11,015 nucleotides of DNA from Bordetella parapertussis (GCA_945877995.1 CAMDXD010000099.1:1-11015); one strand, 5' to 3'. Numbered from the stretch's first letter, positions 1-6,975 are shown. Program-made: numbers and translations. The notes: generated from the sequence alone by a model not told the origin.

Positions 1-971
1 GCCGCGCGGATCGTCTTGCCCATCCGCTCGAAGCCCAAGCGCGTGATCCTGCGCAGCTCTTCGGGCGTCGAGCCGACCGGTTCGAGGCCGAGCGCGGTCA
101 GCTTCTCGCGCACGTCGGCATCAGCCATCGCCTTCGCGGCTTCGGCATGCAGCCGGTCGATCATCGTCTTGGGCGTGCCGCGTGGCATGTAGAGACCGGC
201 CCAGGTCACGTACTCGAAGCCGGGCAGGCCAGACTCGGACACCGTCGGCACGTTTGGAATCTGCGGGAACCGCTTCGAGCCACCGACCGCGAGCGCGCGC
301 ACCTTGCCTGCCTGTATCTGCGACAGCACGATCGACAGCGCGGTGAACATGGTCGGCACATGGCCGCTGACCACGTCGGACGCCGCCTGGGTCGCACCCT
401 TGTACGGCACGTGATTCATCTTCACGCCAGCCTGCAGCGAGAACAGTTCCATCGCGATGTGCTGCGGGCTGCCGACGCCGCCGGAGGCATAGTCGATCTT
501 GCCCGGGTTGGCCTTCGCCAGTGCGATCAGGTCTTTTACCGTCTTCGCTGGCAGGCTCGGGTTGGCGATCAGCACCCAGGTGATGTTGGCGAGCAGGCTG
601 ACCGGCTCGAAGCTCTCCAGCGTGTCGTAGTTGACCTTCTTGCGCAGGTGCGGCGTCATGTTGAGCGTGCCGTCGTTGCTGCCGAAGATCGTGTAGCCGT
701 CGGCGGGCGCGCGCGCCGCGCGTTCGGCGCCGATCACGCCGGCCGCACCGGGAACGTTCTCGAGCACGATCGGCTGCTTGAGGTTGTCGCTCATCCGCTG
801 CGCGACGATTCGCAGGATGGCGTCGGCGCCGCTGCCGGCCTGCACCGGCACGATCATGTTGATCGCACGAGTCGGGTAGGACTGCGCATGCACGCCGGCG
901 GCGAACGGCAGCGAGGCGAGGGTGGCGGCGAGCAGCGCGCCGCCGGCGCGACGCGGGAACACGGACGACAT
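1..971 (-). CDS. Bug-family (TctC-like) periplasmic solute-binding protein, C-terminus cut by window edge
   Basis: Predicted periplasmic receptor for a small organic acid or related solute, of the tripartite tricarboxylate transporter (Bug/TctC) family. Reading leftward from ATG 971, 323 codons are visible and no stop is reached; the family is usually about 320-330 residues, so only a few residues are missing. A Sec signal peptide is visible (Arg at 7-8, hydrophobic core about 10-27, likely cleavage after Ala29 in VHA-QSYP). The mature part has the Bug pattern: a first ligand loop, the APADGYTIF segment, the KTVKDLIALAKANPGK helix and NHVPYKGATQ. The first loop reads QAGSGADA rather than the common PGGxxD, so ligand contacts may differ. 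The start is supported by a GAGGAG-type ribosome binding site (complement of 981-988) 9 nt upstream. It is divergent from the dehydrogenase at 1171. No permease gene is adjacent. Family assignment is sure; the ligand is unknown. Confidence 0.93.
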   Translation of the reverse strand, partial: MSSVFPRRAGGALLAATLASLPFAAGVHAQSYPTRAINMIVPVQAGSGADAILRIVAQRMSDNLKQPIVLENVPGAAGVIGAERAARAPADGYTIFGSNDGTLNMTPHLRKKVNYDTLESFEPVSLLANITWVLIANPSLPAKTVKDLIALAKANPGKIDYASGGVGSPQHIAMELFSLQAGVKMNHVPYKGATQAASDVVSGHVPTMFTALSIVLSQIQAGKVRALAVGGSKRFPQIPNVPTVSESGLPGFEYVTWAGLYMPRGTPKTMIDRLHAEAAKAMADADVREKLTALGLEPVGSTPEELRRITRLGFERMGKTIRA

Positions 972-1032
972 GGGATGGAACTCCTCTTGTTGGCTTGCCC
1001 TGGACCGAGACAAAACTCAAGACCTGACCCCA

Positions 1033-1048
1033 GGGGGGCAGGGGGGGG
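1033..1048. repeat. G6-CA-G8 homopolymer tracts in divergent intergenic region
   Basis: A run of six G (1033-1038), CA, then a run of eight G (1041-1048) lies in the 199-bp spacer between the divergent receptor and dehydrogenase genes. It is about 60-75 bp upstream of the receptor start and about 75 bp upstream of the -10 box at 1123-1128. Seen directly. Any role in slippage, promoter spacing or quadruplex formation is inference. An eight-base homopolymer can also hide a sequencing length error, but here it lies outside coding sequence. Confidence 0.8.
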
Positions 1049-1117
1049 CCGGACATGCTCTGGCGGCACGTTCGCACGGTGCGTTGGTGATCCTAGCCAA
1101 TCGGGCATCCGGCGGCA

Positions 1118-1137
1118 ACGCCTATAATCCGCGCTCC
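1118..1137 (+). promoter_or_regulatory. Sigma-70 -10 region with GC-rich discriminator for the dehydrogenase gene
   Basis: A perfect TATAAT lies at 1123-1128, followed by the GC-rich CCGCGCTCC. No good -35 hexamer is seen 16-18 bp upstream. A start of transcription near 1135 would give a leader of about 35 nt that contains the GGAG at 1162-1165. The 20-bp segment around the hexamer matches 18 of 20 bases of the -10 region of rpsU at 10416-10435. The -10 identification is good; promoter strength is not established. Confidence 0.6.
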
Positions 1138-1170
1138 TCGCGATCACCGCGATCCGCCGCCGGAGCAGAC

Positions 1171-2100
1171 ATGAAACCACCCCGCCTCACGACGCCCCCG
1201 GGTAGCACCATCGGCGTGATCGGGCTCGGCCTGATGGGCTCGGCCGCCGCGGCGCGCCTGACTTCGGCCGGCTTCACCGTGGTCGGTTACGACGTCGATG
1301 CCGGCGCGGCCGAGCGCCTCGGGTTGCCGGCAGACCAGCGCGCGCGGTCCATCGCCGACATCGCCGGACGCTGCGACTGCTGCGTGGTTGCCGTGTTCAA
1401 CACCGAGCAGGTCGAAGCGGTCCTGGAGGGTGCCGGCGGCCTGGCCGATGCGCGCGACACTGGCGCCGAACGCGAGCGTCCGCCGCTGGCAGTAGTCTGC
1501 ATCAGCACCTGCGATCCGGATGCGATCTGCGCGCTGGCCGGACGCCTGCCGCGCGAGCGGATCGCCTTCGTCGAGGTGCCGGTGTCCGGCACCAGCCAGC
1601 AGTTCGTGCGCGGCGACGGCCTCGGGCTGGTCGCCGGCAGCGATGCCGATGTCGCACGCGTCGCGCCGGTGCTCGACGCAATGGTGCCCAGGCGGCATCG
1701 CGTCGGGACGCCGGGCGACGGTGGCCGCGCGAAACTCGCGATCAACCTGATGCTGGGCGTGAACCGCGCGGCGCTGGCCGAAGGCCTGGTCTTCGCCGAA
1801 CGGATGGGCCTGGACCCGACCGCCTTCCTCGCGGTCGCGCGCGACTCGGCCGCCTATTCGCAGATCATGGACGTGAAGGGCGCGAAGATGATCGCCGCAG
1901 ACTTCACGCCGCACGGCAAGGTCAACCAGTCGATGAAAGACTTCTCGCTGATGCTGGAACAGGCGAAGCGGCTGGGGCAGCGGTTGCCGCTGGGAGAGAC
2001 GTATGCTGGCCTGATGCAGGGGTGCGTCGACCACGGCGAAGCGGAACTGGACAACGGGGTGGTGATCAGGGAGATCCGGCGGCGGGTCGCTGAAAGATGA
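1171..2100 (+). CDS. NAD(P)-dependent beta-hydroxyacid dehydrogenase (3-hydroxyisobutyrate dehydrogenase / tartronate semialdehyde reductase family)
   Basis: Cytoplasmic oxidoreductase of 309 residues that interconverts a beta-hydroxyacid and its semialdehyde or keto form; the substrate cannot be read from sequence. The N-terminal Rossmann domain has GVIGLGLMG (Gly18, Gly20, Gly23), and Asp41 at the end of beta2, which usually favours NAD over NADP. The substrate motif VPVSGTS is at 137-142. The catalytic Lys188 and Asn192 lie in GGRAKLAINLML, and the C-terminal helical domain carries the usual KD pair (Lys256, Asp257) in MKDFSLMLEQAKRLG. Length is normal for the family (about 290-310). The reading frame is open back to 922, but ATG 1171 is chosen: GGAG at 1162-1165 is 5 nt upstream, a TATAAT box precedes it, and the Rossmann fold starts just after. 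It is divergent from a Bug receptor, which suggests linked uptake and oxidation (inference). Confidence 0.9.
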   Translation: MKPPRLTTPPGSTIGVIGLGLMGSAAAARLTSAGFTVVGYDVDAGAAERLGLPADQRARSIADIAGRCDCCVVAVFNTEQVEAVLEGAGGLADARDTGAERERPPLAVVCISTCDPDAICALAGRLPRERIAFVEVPVSGTSQQFVRGDGLGLVAGSDADVARVAPVLDAMVPRRHRVGTPGDGGRAKLAINLMLGVNRAALAEGLVFAERMGLDPTAFLAVARDSAAYSQIMDVKGAKMIAADFTPHGKVNQSMKDFSLMLEQAKRLGQRLPLGETYAGLMQGCVDHGEAELDNGVVIREIRRRVAER

Positions 2101-2128
2101 CCCGATACCCGCATGCGAGCGCCGCCGT

Positions 2129-2177
2129 CGACACCGGTATCCGCAGCACGGTTGCGCGCAGGCCGGGTCCGGTGTCG
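2129..2177. repeat. 9-bp perfect inverted repeat with 31-bp spacer
   Basis: CGACACCGG at 2129-2137 is the exact reverse complement of CCGGTGTCG at 2169-2177. The spacer holds an 8-bp palindrome, TGCGCGCA (2153-2160). It fills most of the 94-bp gap between the dehydrogenase stop and the membrane-protein start. It could be a long hairpin that separates the two transcripts or an operator; no T-run follows, so it is not a classical intrinsic terminator. Confidence 0.5.
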
Positions 2178-2194
2178 TGCCACAATGTCGTCGC

Positions 2195-2974
2195 ATGCCT
2201 TCAAGCCCCACCAGCGTGTTCGAGACCCCGCATGTGACGCCGCCCGCGCCCCGTGCGCCATGCCGGCGCGACCCGGTACTGGCCCCGGTGCGGCTTTGGC
2301 GCAATGCGCCGCGCTTCGCGATGCTGCACATCGTGGCGGTCATCCTCGGCGGGCTCGCGCTGGACAGCCAGTTCGGCTGGACCGGACAGCACCTGGCCAC
2401 GGCCTGGGCGTGCGCTGTCTGGGGCTGGTTGTACCGAGCGGGCGGGCGCGCCGAGCGCCGCTCGCTGCTGCTGTGCATGCTGATCGCCGGCTTCGGCGAG
2501 GCGGTGCTGTCTCTCGCCTGGGGCATCTACGACTACCAGTTCGGCAACCTCCCGTTGTTCGTGCCGCCGGGCCATGCGCTGCTGATGACGCTAGGTGTAC
2601 TGGTGGCGGCGCGGCTGCCGGTGCGCGCGACCGTGCTGCTGGTGCTGGTGCCGGCGGCGGCCTGGGCGGTCGTCGCGTGGACGGCCGACCTGGACCGTTT
2701 CGGCACGCTGCTGTTCCTGCTGTTCGCCGGATGCCTCGCGTTCGGTCGTGACCGGGTGCTCTACTCGGTGATGTTCATGCTCGCGCTGGCGATGGAACTG
2801 TATGGCACGGCGCTCGGCAACTGGACGTGGCGCGCGGTGGTCCCTGGCCTGCACATCGGTGCGGCCAACCCGCCATTCGCGGCTGGCGCGTTCTATGCGC
2901 TGCTCGACCTGCTGGTGCTTGCATCCGTGTCCGCGTTCGCCCGGTCTCTGGCGGCACCGCCGCGCTCGGAGTAG
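2195..2974 (+). CDS. Unrecognised polytopic integral membrane protein
   Basis: I do not recognise the family. The protein (259 residues from ATG 2195) has a Pro-rich, Arg-containing N-terminal tail of about 40 residues. Seven to eight hydrophobic segments follow, roughly at 41-57, 64-80, 91-110, 124-140, 144-163, 168-184, 188-206 and 224-248. Conserved-looking loop motifs are IYDYQFGNLPLFVPPGH (111-127), with Tyr112, Asp113 and His127 near the membrane face, and LYGTALGNWTWR (202-213). No catalytic signature of a known transporter or enzyme is evident. The start is uncertain: a GTG at 2177 is in frame, and there is no Shine-Dalgarno before either. CACAAT at 2181-2186 could be a -10 box giving a leaderless mRNA starting at or near ATG 2195. 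The gene is 36 bp upstream of the GGT-like gene, so it may share its transcript; a link to the metabolic genes is unproven. Confidence 0.75.
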   Translation: MPSSPTSVFETPHVTPPAPRAPCRRDPVLAPVRLWRNAPRFAMLHIVAVILGGLALDSQFGWTGQHLATAWACAVWGWLYRAGGRAERRSLLLCMLIAGFGEAVLSLAWGIYDYQFGNLPLFVPPGHALLMTLGVLVAARLPVRATVLLVLVPAAAWAVVAWTADLDRFGTLLFLLFAGCLAFGRDRVLYSVMFMLALAMELYGTALGNWTWRAVVPGLHIGAANPPFAAGAFYALLDLLVLASVSAFARSLAAPPRSE

Positions 2975-3010
2975 ATTCGAGGTACATACCGTTCCCGCAG
3001 GAGACTCGCC

Positions 3011-4741
3011 ATGCCGTCGATGCGCCCCCCGATCATGGGTACCCGCCACATGGTGTCCGCCGGGCACTATCTCGCCTCCCATGCCGCGTTCCAGGTGCTC
3101 GAGTCCGGCGGCAACGCGATCGATGCCGGCGTGGCGGCGGGCATCGCGCTCGGCGTGACCCAGACCGAAAAGGTGAGCTTCGGCGGCGTCGCCCCGATCA
3201 TCATCTTCAAGGCGGACACCGGGAAGCTGATTTCCATCGACGGCCTGGGCGTGTGGCCGCGCCGGATCACGCCCGACTACTTCATGAAGCACCACGGCGG
3301 CAAGATACCGGCCACCTCGATCCGCTCGATCGTGCCGGCCGCGCCCGATGCGTGGCTGACCGCGCTCGAACTGCATGGCACGATGAGCTTCGGCGAAGTG
3401 GCCTCCGCGTCGATCGGCTTCGCGCGCGACGGCTTCGCGATGCACGAACTGATGTCCGAGTTCCTGAAAGAGAACGAGGCCTCGTACAAGCGCTACCCGA
3501 CCAGCTACCCGGTGTTCTTCCCGAATGGCCGTGCACCCGAGCCGGGCGAGATCTGGCGCCAGCCCGACCTCGCGCGCACCCTTCAGTACCTGGCCGACGA
3601 GGAACGCGCGGCGGCGTCGAAGGGCGGGCCCAAGGCGCGCGTCGCTGGCCTGCAGGCGGCGCGCGATGCGTTCTACAAGGGCGATATCGCGCGCGCGATC
3701 GTCAAGTTCCATGCCGAGAGCGGTGGCCTGATGACCGCCGAAGACCTGGCCGAGTTCCGCGTGCGCCTCGAGCCCACGGTATCGACCACCTTCGCCGGCA
3801 TCGAGATGCACGCGTGCGGCGCGTGGTGCCAGGGGCCGATGGTGCCAATGACGCTGAACCTGCTCAAGGGGCACGACCTCGCGGGCTACGGGCACAACTC
3901 GACGCGCTATATCCATGTGATCACCGAGGCCTTGAAGCTGGCGTTCTCAGACCGTCACCACTTCTTCGGCGATCCGCGCTTCGTCGACGTGCCGATCGAC
4001 GAGCTGATGTCGCAGGCGTATGCCGATGAGCGCGCCGCGATGATCCGCGCCGACAGCGCCTGGCCCGAGATGCCGCCGCCGGGCGATCCACGCAACCAGG
4101 GCGATGCCCGACTCGCGCCGCTGCCGGTGCCCGAGCCGGCGGACAAGTCGCCGCTGGGCGACACATCCTATGCCTGCGTGATCGACCGCCACGGCAATGC
4201 CTTCTCGGTGACGCCGTCCGATGGCTCCAACAACTCGCCCCTGGTACCCGGCATCGGCATCGTCTGCTCCGGGCGCGGCACCCAGTCGTGGGCCGATCCG
4301 CGCTACCGGTCGTCGGTGGCGCCGGGCGTGCGGCCGCGCCTGACCCCCAATCCGTCGCTTGCGCTGAAGGACGGCAAGGTGTTCATGACGCTGGGTACGC
4401 CCGGCGGCGACGTGCAGTGCCAGGCGATGGTGCAGGTGTTCCTGAACGTGGTGCTGTTCGGGATGGACCCGCAGGCGGCGATCGAGGCGCCGCGCTTCTC
4501 GAGCTACAGCTTCCCCGGTTCGTTCGAGCCGCATGCCTACTTCCCCGGCCAGCTTGCGCTCGAAGGCCGCATCGACGGCAAGGTGGAGTCCGAGCTTGCT
4601 GCGCTCGGCCACCGCACGTTCTGGTGGGACGACTACACCTGGCTCGCGGGCGCGCCCTGCGCGATCGTCGTCGATCCGGTCACCGGTGTGCTGAGCGGCG
4701 GCGCCGATCCGCGGCGCCCGGCCTACGCGCTCGGCTGGTAA
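3011..4741 (+). CDS. Gamma-glutamyltransferase-family N-terminal-nucleophile hydrolase, cytoplasmic, atypical substrate pocket
   Basis: 576-residue member of the GGT/cephalosporin-acylase family of self-cleaving Ntn hydrolases. Family features in order: HMVSAGHYLASHAAFQVL and ESGGNAIDAGVAA near the N-terminus, FYKGDIARAI at 221-230, SGGLMTAEDLAEF at 237-249, the nucleophile region GDTSYACVIDRHGNAF (Thr385), the oxyanion loop TPGGD (Gly465, Gly466) and a C-terminal GGADPR. Autoproteolysis before Thr385 would give subunits of about 384 and 192 residues, normal for GGT. There is no signal peptide, unlike periplasmic GGT. Compared from memory with E. coli GGT, the residues that hold the glutamate alpha-carboxylate and amine (Arg114, Asn411, Asp433, Ser462, Ser463) appear replaced (about Pro88, Gly405, Gln425, Leu444, Thr445). 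True gamma-glutamyl substrates are therefore doubtful. The start is set by AGGAGA at 2999-3004. The Ldh2 gene follows after 11 bp. Another amidase or acylase activity is the likeliest alternative. Confidence 0.9.
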   Translation: MPSMRPPIMGTRHMVSAGHYLASHAAFQVLESGGNAIDAGVAAGIALGVTQTEKVSFGGVAPIIIFKADTGKLISIDGLGVWPRRITPDYFMKHHGGKIPATSIRSIVPAAPDAWLTALELHGTMSFGEVASASIGFARDGFAMHELMSEFLKENEASYKRYPTSYPVFFPNGRAPEPGEIWRQPDLARTLQYLADEERAAASKGGPKARVAGLQAARDAFYKGDIARAIVKFHAESGGLMTAEDLAEFRVRLEPTVSTTFAGIEMHACGAWCQGPMVPMTLNLLKGHDLAGYGHNSTRYIHVITEALKLAFSDRHHFFGDPRFVDVPIDELMSQAYADERAAMIRADSAWPEMPPPGDPRNQGDARLAPLPVPEPADKSPLGDTSYACVIDRHGNAFSVTPSDGSNNSPLVPGIGIVCSGRGTQSWADPRYRSSVAPGVRPRLTPNPSLALKDGKVFMTLGTPGGDVQCQAMVQVFLNVVLFGMDPQAAIEAPRFSSYSFPGSFEPHAYFPGQLALEGRIDGKVESELAALGHRTFWWDDYTWLAGAPCAIVVDPVTGVLSGGADPRRPAYALGW

Positions 4742-4752
4742 AGGAGAATCGA

Positions 4753-5823
4753 ATGTTGTTCATCCCTGCCGATCGCATCCGGCAACAGAGCTTCAACATC
4801 CTGCGTGCATGGGGCCAGAGCGAGGCCCATGCGAACATCACCGCCGACATCCTGACCGAGACCGACCTGCGCGGCATCGATTCGCACGGGCTTTCGATGC
4901 TGCCGGTCTACGAAGAGCAGCTGGCGACCAAGCTGAACATGAAGCCGGACATCAAGGTCGTGCGCGAGACCCCGGTATCGGCGCTGATCGATGCCGACAA
5001 CGGCCTGGGCCATGTGCCTGGCCATACGGGCATGTCGATGGCGATCGCGAAGGCGAAGACAATCGGCATGGCGATGGTCACCGTGCGCCGGTCCGGCCAT
5101 TACGGCGCGGCAGGCTACTACACCGACATGGCCGCACGCGAGGGGCTGATCGGCATCTCGATGACCTCTTCGCGCGGGCTGGCGATGGTGCCGACGTTCG
5201 GCGCTGAACCGGTGTTCGGCACCAACCCGATCTCGGTCGCCGCGCCGGCGAAGCGCAACCGGCCGTTCAACCTCGACATGGCCACCACCACGGTGGCCGT
5301 GGGCAAGCTGAAGCTGAAGTGGCTCAACCACAAGCCACTGCCGGCCGGCTGGGCGGTAGACGAGCAGGGGCAGCCGCTGACCGATTCGGCGCGTGCATTC
5401 AAGCTGAAGAACATCACGCCGCTCGGCGGCACGCGCGAACTGGGCAGCCACAAGGGTTACGGCCTGGCCGCAGTGGTCAACATGCTGTCGGCGACGCTGT
5501 CCGGCGCTGCGTTCCAGCCGCTGCGGCTGCAGCGCGAAGACCCCGCCGCACCGGACAACATCGGCCACTTCTTCATGGCCTTCGACCCGAAGCTGTTCCG
5601 CGACGAAGGGGCGTTCGAGCACGACATGGACGAGATGCTCGACTATCTGCGCGCGGTGAAGCCGACCGATCCGGCCCAGCCGGTTATGGTGCCCGGCGAC
5701 CCGGAATACCAGCAGCGCGAACAGCGGCTGCGCGAGGGCGTGCCGGTGCCGGAGATGCTCGACGAACTGGTGCGCAAGGTATGCGCGAATGCCGGCGCAG
5801 CGTACGTGCTGAGCCATGGCTGA
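4753..5823 (+). CDS. Ldh2-family NAD(P)-dependent oxidoreductase (malate/L-lactate/ureidoglycolate/sulfolactate dehydrogenase type)
   Basis: Cytoplasmic 2-hydroxyacid dehydrogenase of the malate/L-lactate dehydrogenase-2 family, unrelated to Rossmann-fold lactate dehydrogenase; 356 residues, the usual family length. Hallmarks are RGIDSHGLSMLPVYEEQL (Ser44, His45), SGHYGAAGYYTDMAAREG (His116), GLIGISMTSS, the GTNPISVAAPA cofactor loop (156-166), NLDMATTT and GSHKGYGLAAVV (231-242). Ser44, His45 and His116 correspond to the catalytic and substrate-binding residues of ureidoglycolate dehydrogenase (AllD). Substrate specificity within the family cannot be told. The start at ATG 4753 is fixed by AAGGAGA at 4741-4747, which overlaps the last base of the GGT-like stop codon; the genes are 11 bp apart and surely co-transcribed. 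This suggests the 2-hydroxyacid is a product of the upstream hydrolase, or its oxidised form (inference). Confidence 0.93.
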   Translation: MLFIPADRIRQQSFNILRAWGQSEAHANITADILTETDLRGIDSHGLSMLPVYEEQLATKLNMKPDIKVVRETPVSALIDADNGLGHVPGHTGMSMAIAKAKTIGMAMVTVRRSGHYGAAGYYTDMAAREGLIGISMTSSRGLAMVPTFGAEPVFGTNPISVAAPAKRNRPFNLDMATTTVAVGKLKLKWLNHKPLPAGWAVDEQGQPLTDSARAFKLKNITPLGGTRELGSHKGYGLAAVVNMLSATLSGAAFQPLRLQREDPAAPDNIGHFFMAFDPKLFRDEGAFEHDMDEMLDYLRAVKPTDPAQPVMVPGDPEYQQREQRLREGVPVPEMLDELVRKVCANAGAAYVLSHG

Positions 5824-5834
5824 GACCGGGAACG

Positions 5835-5966
5835 GTGCGCCGCATGGCGCACGAACCGGGACAGGTTGCAGTCTGTTCGTCGCAGGCGGTGGACTCGCCT
5901 GACCCGTCATCGGGCAGGCAAGCGGGCCTGTGTGTCGTGGTCGGGCTGGCGGTGCAGGGCCGCCAG
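5835..5966. terminator. Cluster of three hairpins between convergent genes, possible bidirectional termination region
   Basis: The 153-bp gap between the convergent stops at 5823 and 5977 contains three inverted repeats. (1) GTGCGCC 5835-5841 / GGCGCAC 5846-5852, loop GCAT. (2) GCCTG-A-CCCG 5897-5906 / CGGGCAGGC 5911-5919, loop TCAT and one bulged A; its right arm could also pair with GCCTG at 5926-5930. (3) CTGGCGG 5946-5952 / CCGCCAG 5960-5966, loop TGCAGGG. None is followed by a T-run on either strand, so they are not canonical intrinsic terminators. They may terminate weakly or protect 3' ends. Confidence 0.5.
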
Positions 5967-5976
5967 ATCGATCGGG

Positions 5977-6975
5977 TCAGTCCGCCTTCAGCCCGAGTGC
6001 GCGCACGATCTTGCCGGCGCGCTCGGTTTCCACGCGCAGGAAGGCGTCGAACTCCGCCGGGGACATGCCACCGGTGGTCAGCCCGAGCTTGGCGAAGGTG
6101 TCGATCACTTCCGGCAGTTTCAGCGCGCGCAGCATCTCGGCATTGAGACGGTCGACGATCGGCTTCGGTACGCCAGCGCGGGTCGCTGCGCCGAACCAGT
6201 TCGTGGCGTCGAAACCGGGATAGCCGGATTCGGCGACGGTGGGCACCGTTGGCAGCGTGTCCGAGCGCTGCAGCGACGTGACCGCGATCGGCCGCATGCG
6301 GCCGGTGGCGACATGGGGCGAGCAGTCGAGCACGTTGCCGATCAGCATGCTGGTGTGGCCGCCGAGAACCGAGGTGGTGGCCGGCGCACCGCCGCCATAG
6401 GCAACGTTGGTCATGCGGATCTTCGCGGTCATCGAGAACAGTTCGCCGGCGATGCGGCCGCCGCCGAGCGCGCTCGACACGCCCCAGGTCAGCTCCTCCG
6501 GACGCTTCTGCGCCAGCGCGACGAGGTCTTTCACCGTTTTCACCGGCAGGGCCGGGTTCACGCAGATGATCAGCGGGTTGTGCACCAGCCGGGTGATGCC
6601 GGCGAAATCCTTCGCCGAATCATAGGGCAGCTTCGAATAGGCGGCCGGGTTCACGGTGAAGCTGGTGGCGATCACGTTGAACGTGTGGCCGTCGGGTGGC
6701 GAGCGCATCAGCAGCTCGGTGGCGATCACGGTGTTCGCGCCGGTGCGGTTCTCGACCACCACCTGCTGTCCGAGGGCCTTCGACAGCGGCTGCGCGATGA
6801 CCCGGCCGACGGTGTCGCCGACCCCGCCAGGCGGGAACGGGACCAGGAAGCGCAGCGGCTTCGACGGGTACTCCTGTGCCAGCGTGGCTGGGGCGAAGGG
6901 GGCTGCCAGCGCTGCGATGGCGAGGGCGGCGGCGGCTGGTCGCGGCCGGCAGGTGGTGCGTGTTCGAGCGAGCAT
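5977..6975 (-). CDS. Bug-family (TctC-like) periplasmic solute-binding protein
   Basis: Complete 332-residue receptor of the tripartite tricarboxylate transporter family. A signal peptide is visible (Arg-rich first 12 residues, Ala-rich core about 13-32, probable cleavage after Ala33 in TLA-QEYP). The first ligand loop, FPPGGVGDTVGRV, is canonical and is followed by VVVENRTGANTVIATELL, SPPDGHTFNVIATSFTVNPAAY and KTVKDLVALAQKRPEEL. The second loop reads VAYGGGAP where most members have PYKG, so the lysine is missing; C-terminal features (PGFDATNWFGAATRAGVPKPIVDRLN) are normal. It is convergent with the Ldh2 gene and divergent from the next receptor, and is transcribed alone in this window. The Shine-Dalgarno is weak: only a GGGG-type stretch in the palindrome 6981-6988. 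The ligand is unknown. Confidence 0.93.
   Translation of the reverse strand: MLARTRTTCRPRPAAAALAIAALAAPFAPATLAQEYPSKPLRFLVPFPPGGVGDTVGRVIAQPLSKALGQQVVVENRTGANTVIATELLMRSPPDGHTFNVIATSFTVNPAAYSKLPYDSAKDFAGITRLVHNPLIICVNPALPVKTVKDLVALAQKRPEELTWGVSSALGGGRIAGELFSMTAKIRMTNVAYGGGAPATTSVLGGHTSMLIGNVLDCSPHVATGRMRPIAVTSLQRSDTLPTVPTVAESGYPGFDATNWFGAATRAGVPKPIVDRLNAEMLRALKLPEVIDTFAKLGLTTGGMSPAEFDAFLRVETERAGKIVRALGLKAD

Noticed and set aside
922..1170. Upstream extension of the dehydrogenase frame to an earlier start at 922
   Set aside because: It would cover the divergent receptor's start and ribosome binding site and add 83 non-conserved residues; GGAG at 1162-1165 and the Rossmann fold begin at 1171.
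1144..2526. Long open frame on the minus strand (460 codons) antisense to the dehydrogenase and the membrane-protein gene
   Set aside because: Its translation is Arg/His/Gln-rich with no recognisable domain, and it lies opposite a clear dehydrogenase. It is a GC-rich antisense shadow.
2591..3916. Long open frame on the minus strand (441 codons) antisense to the GGT-like gene
   Set aside because: Low-complexity Arg/His composition and no motif; the plus-strand frame carries the GGT signatures.
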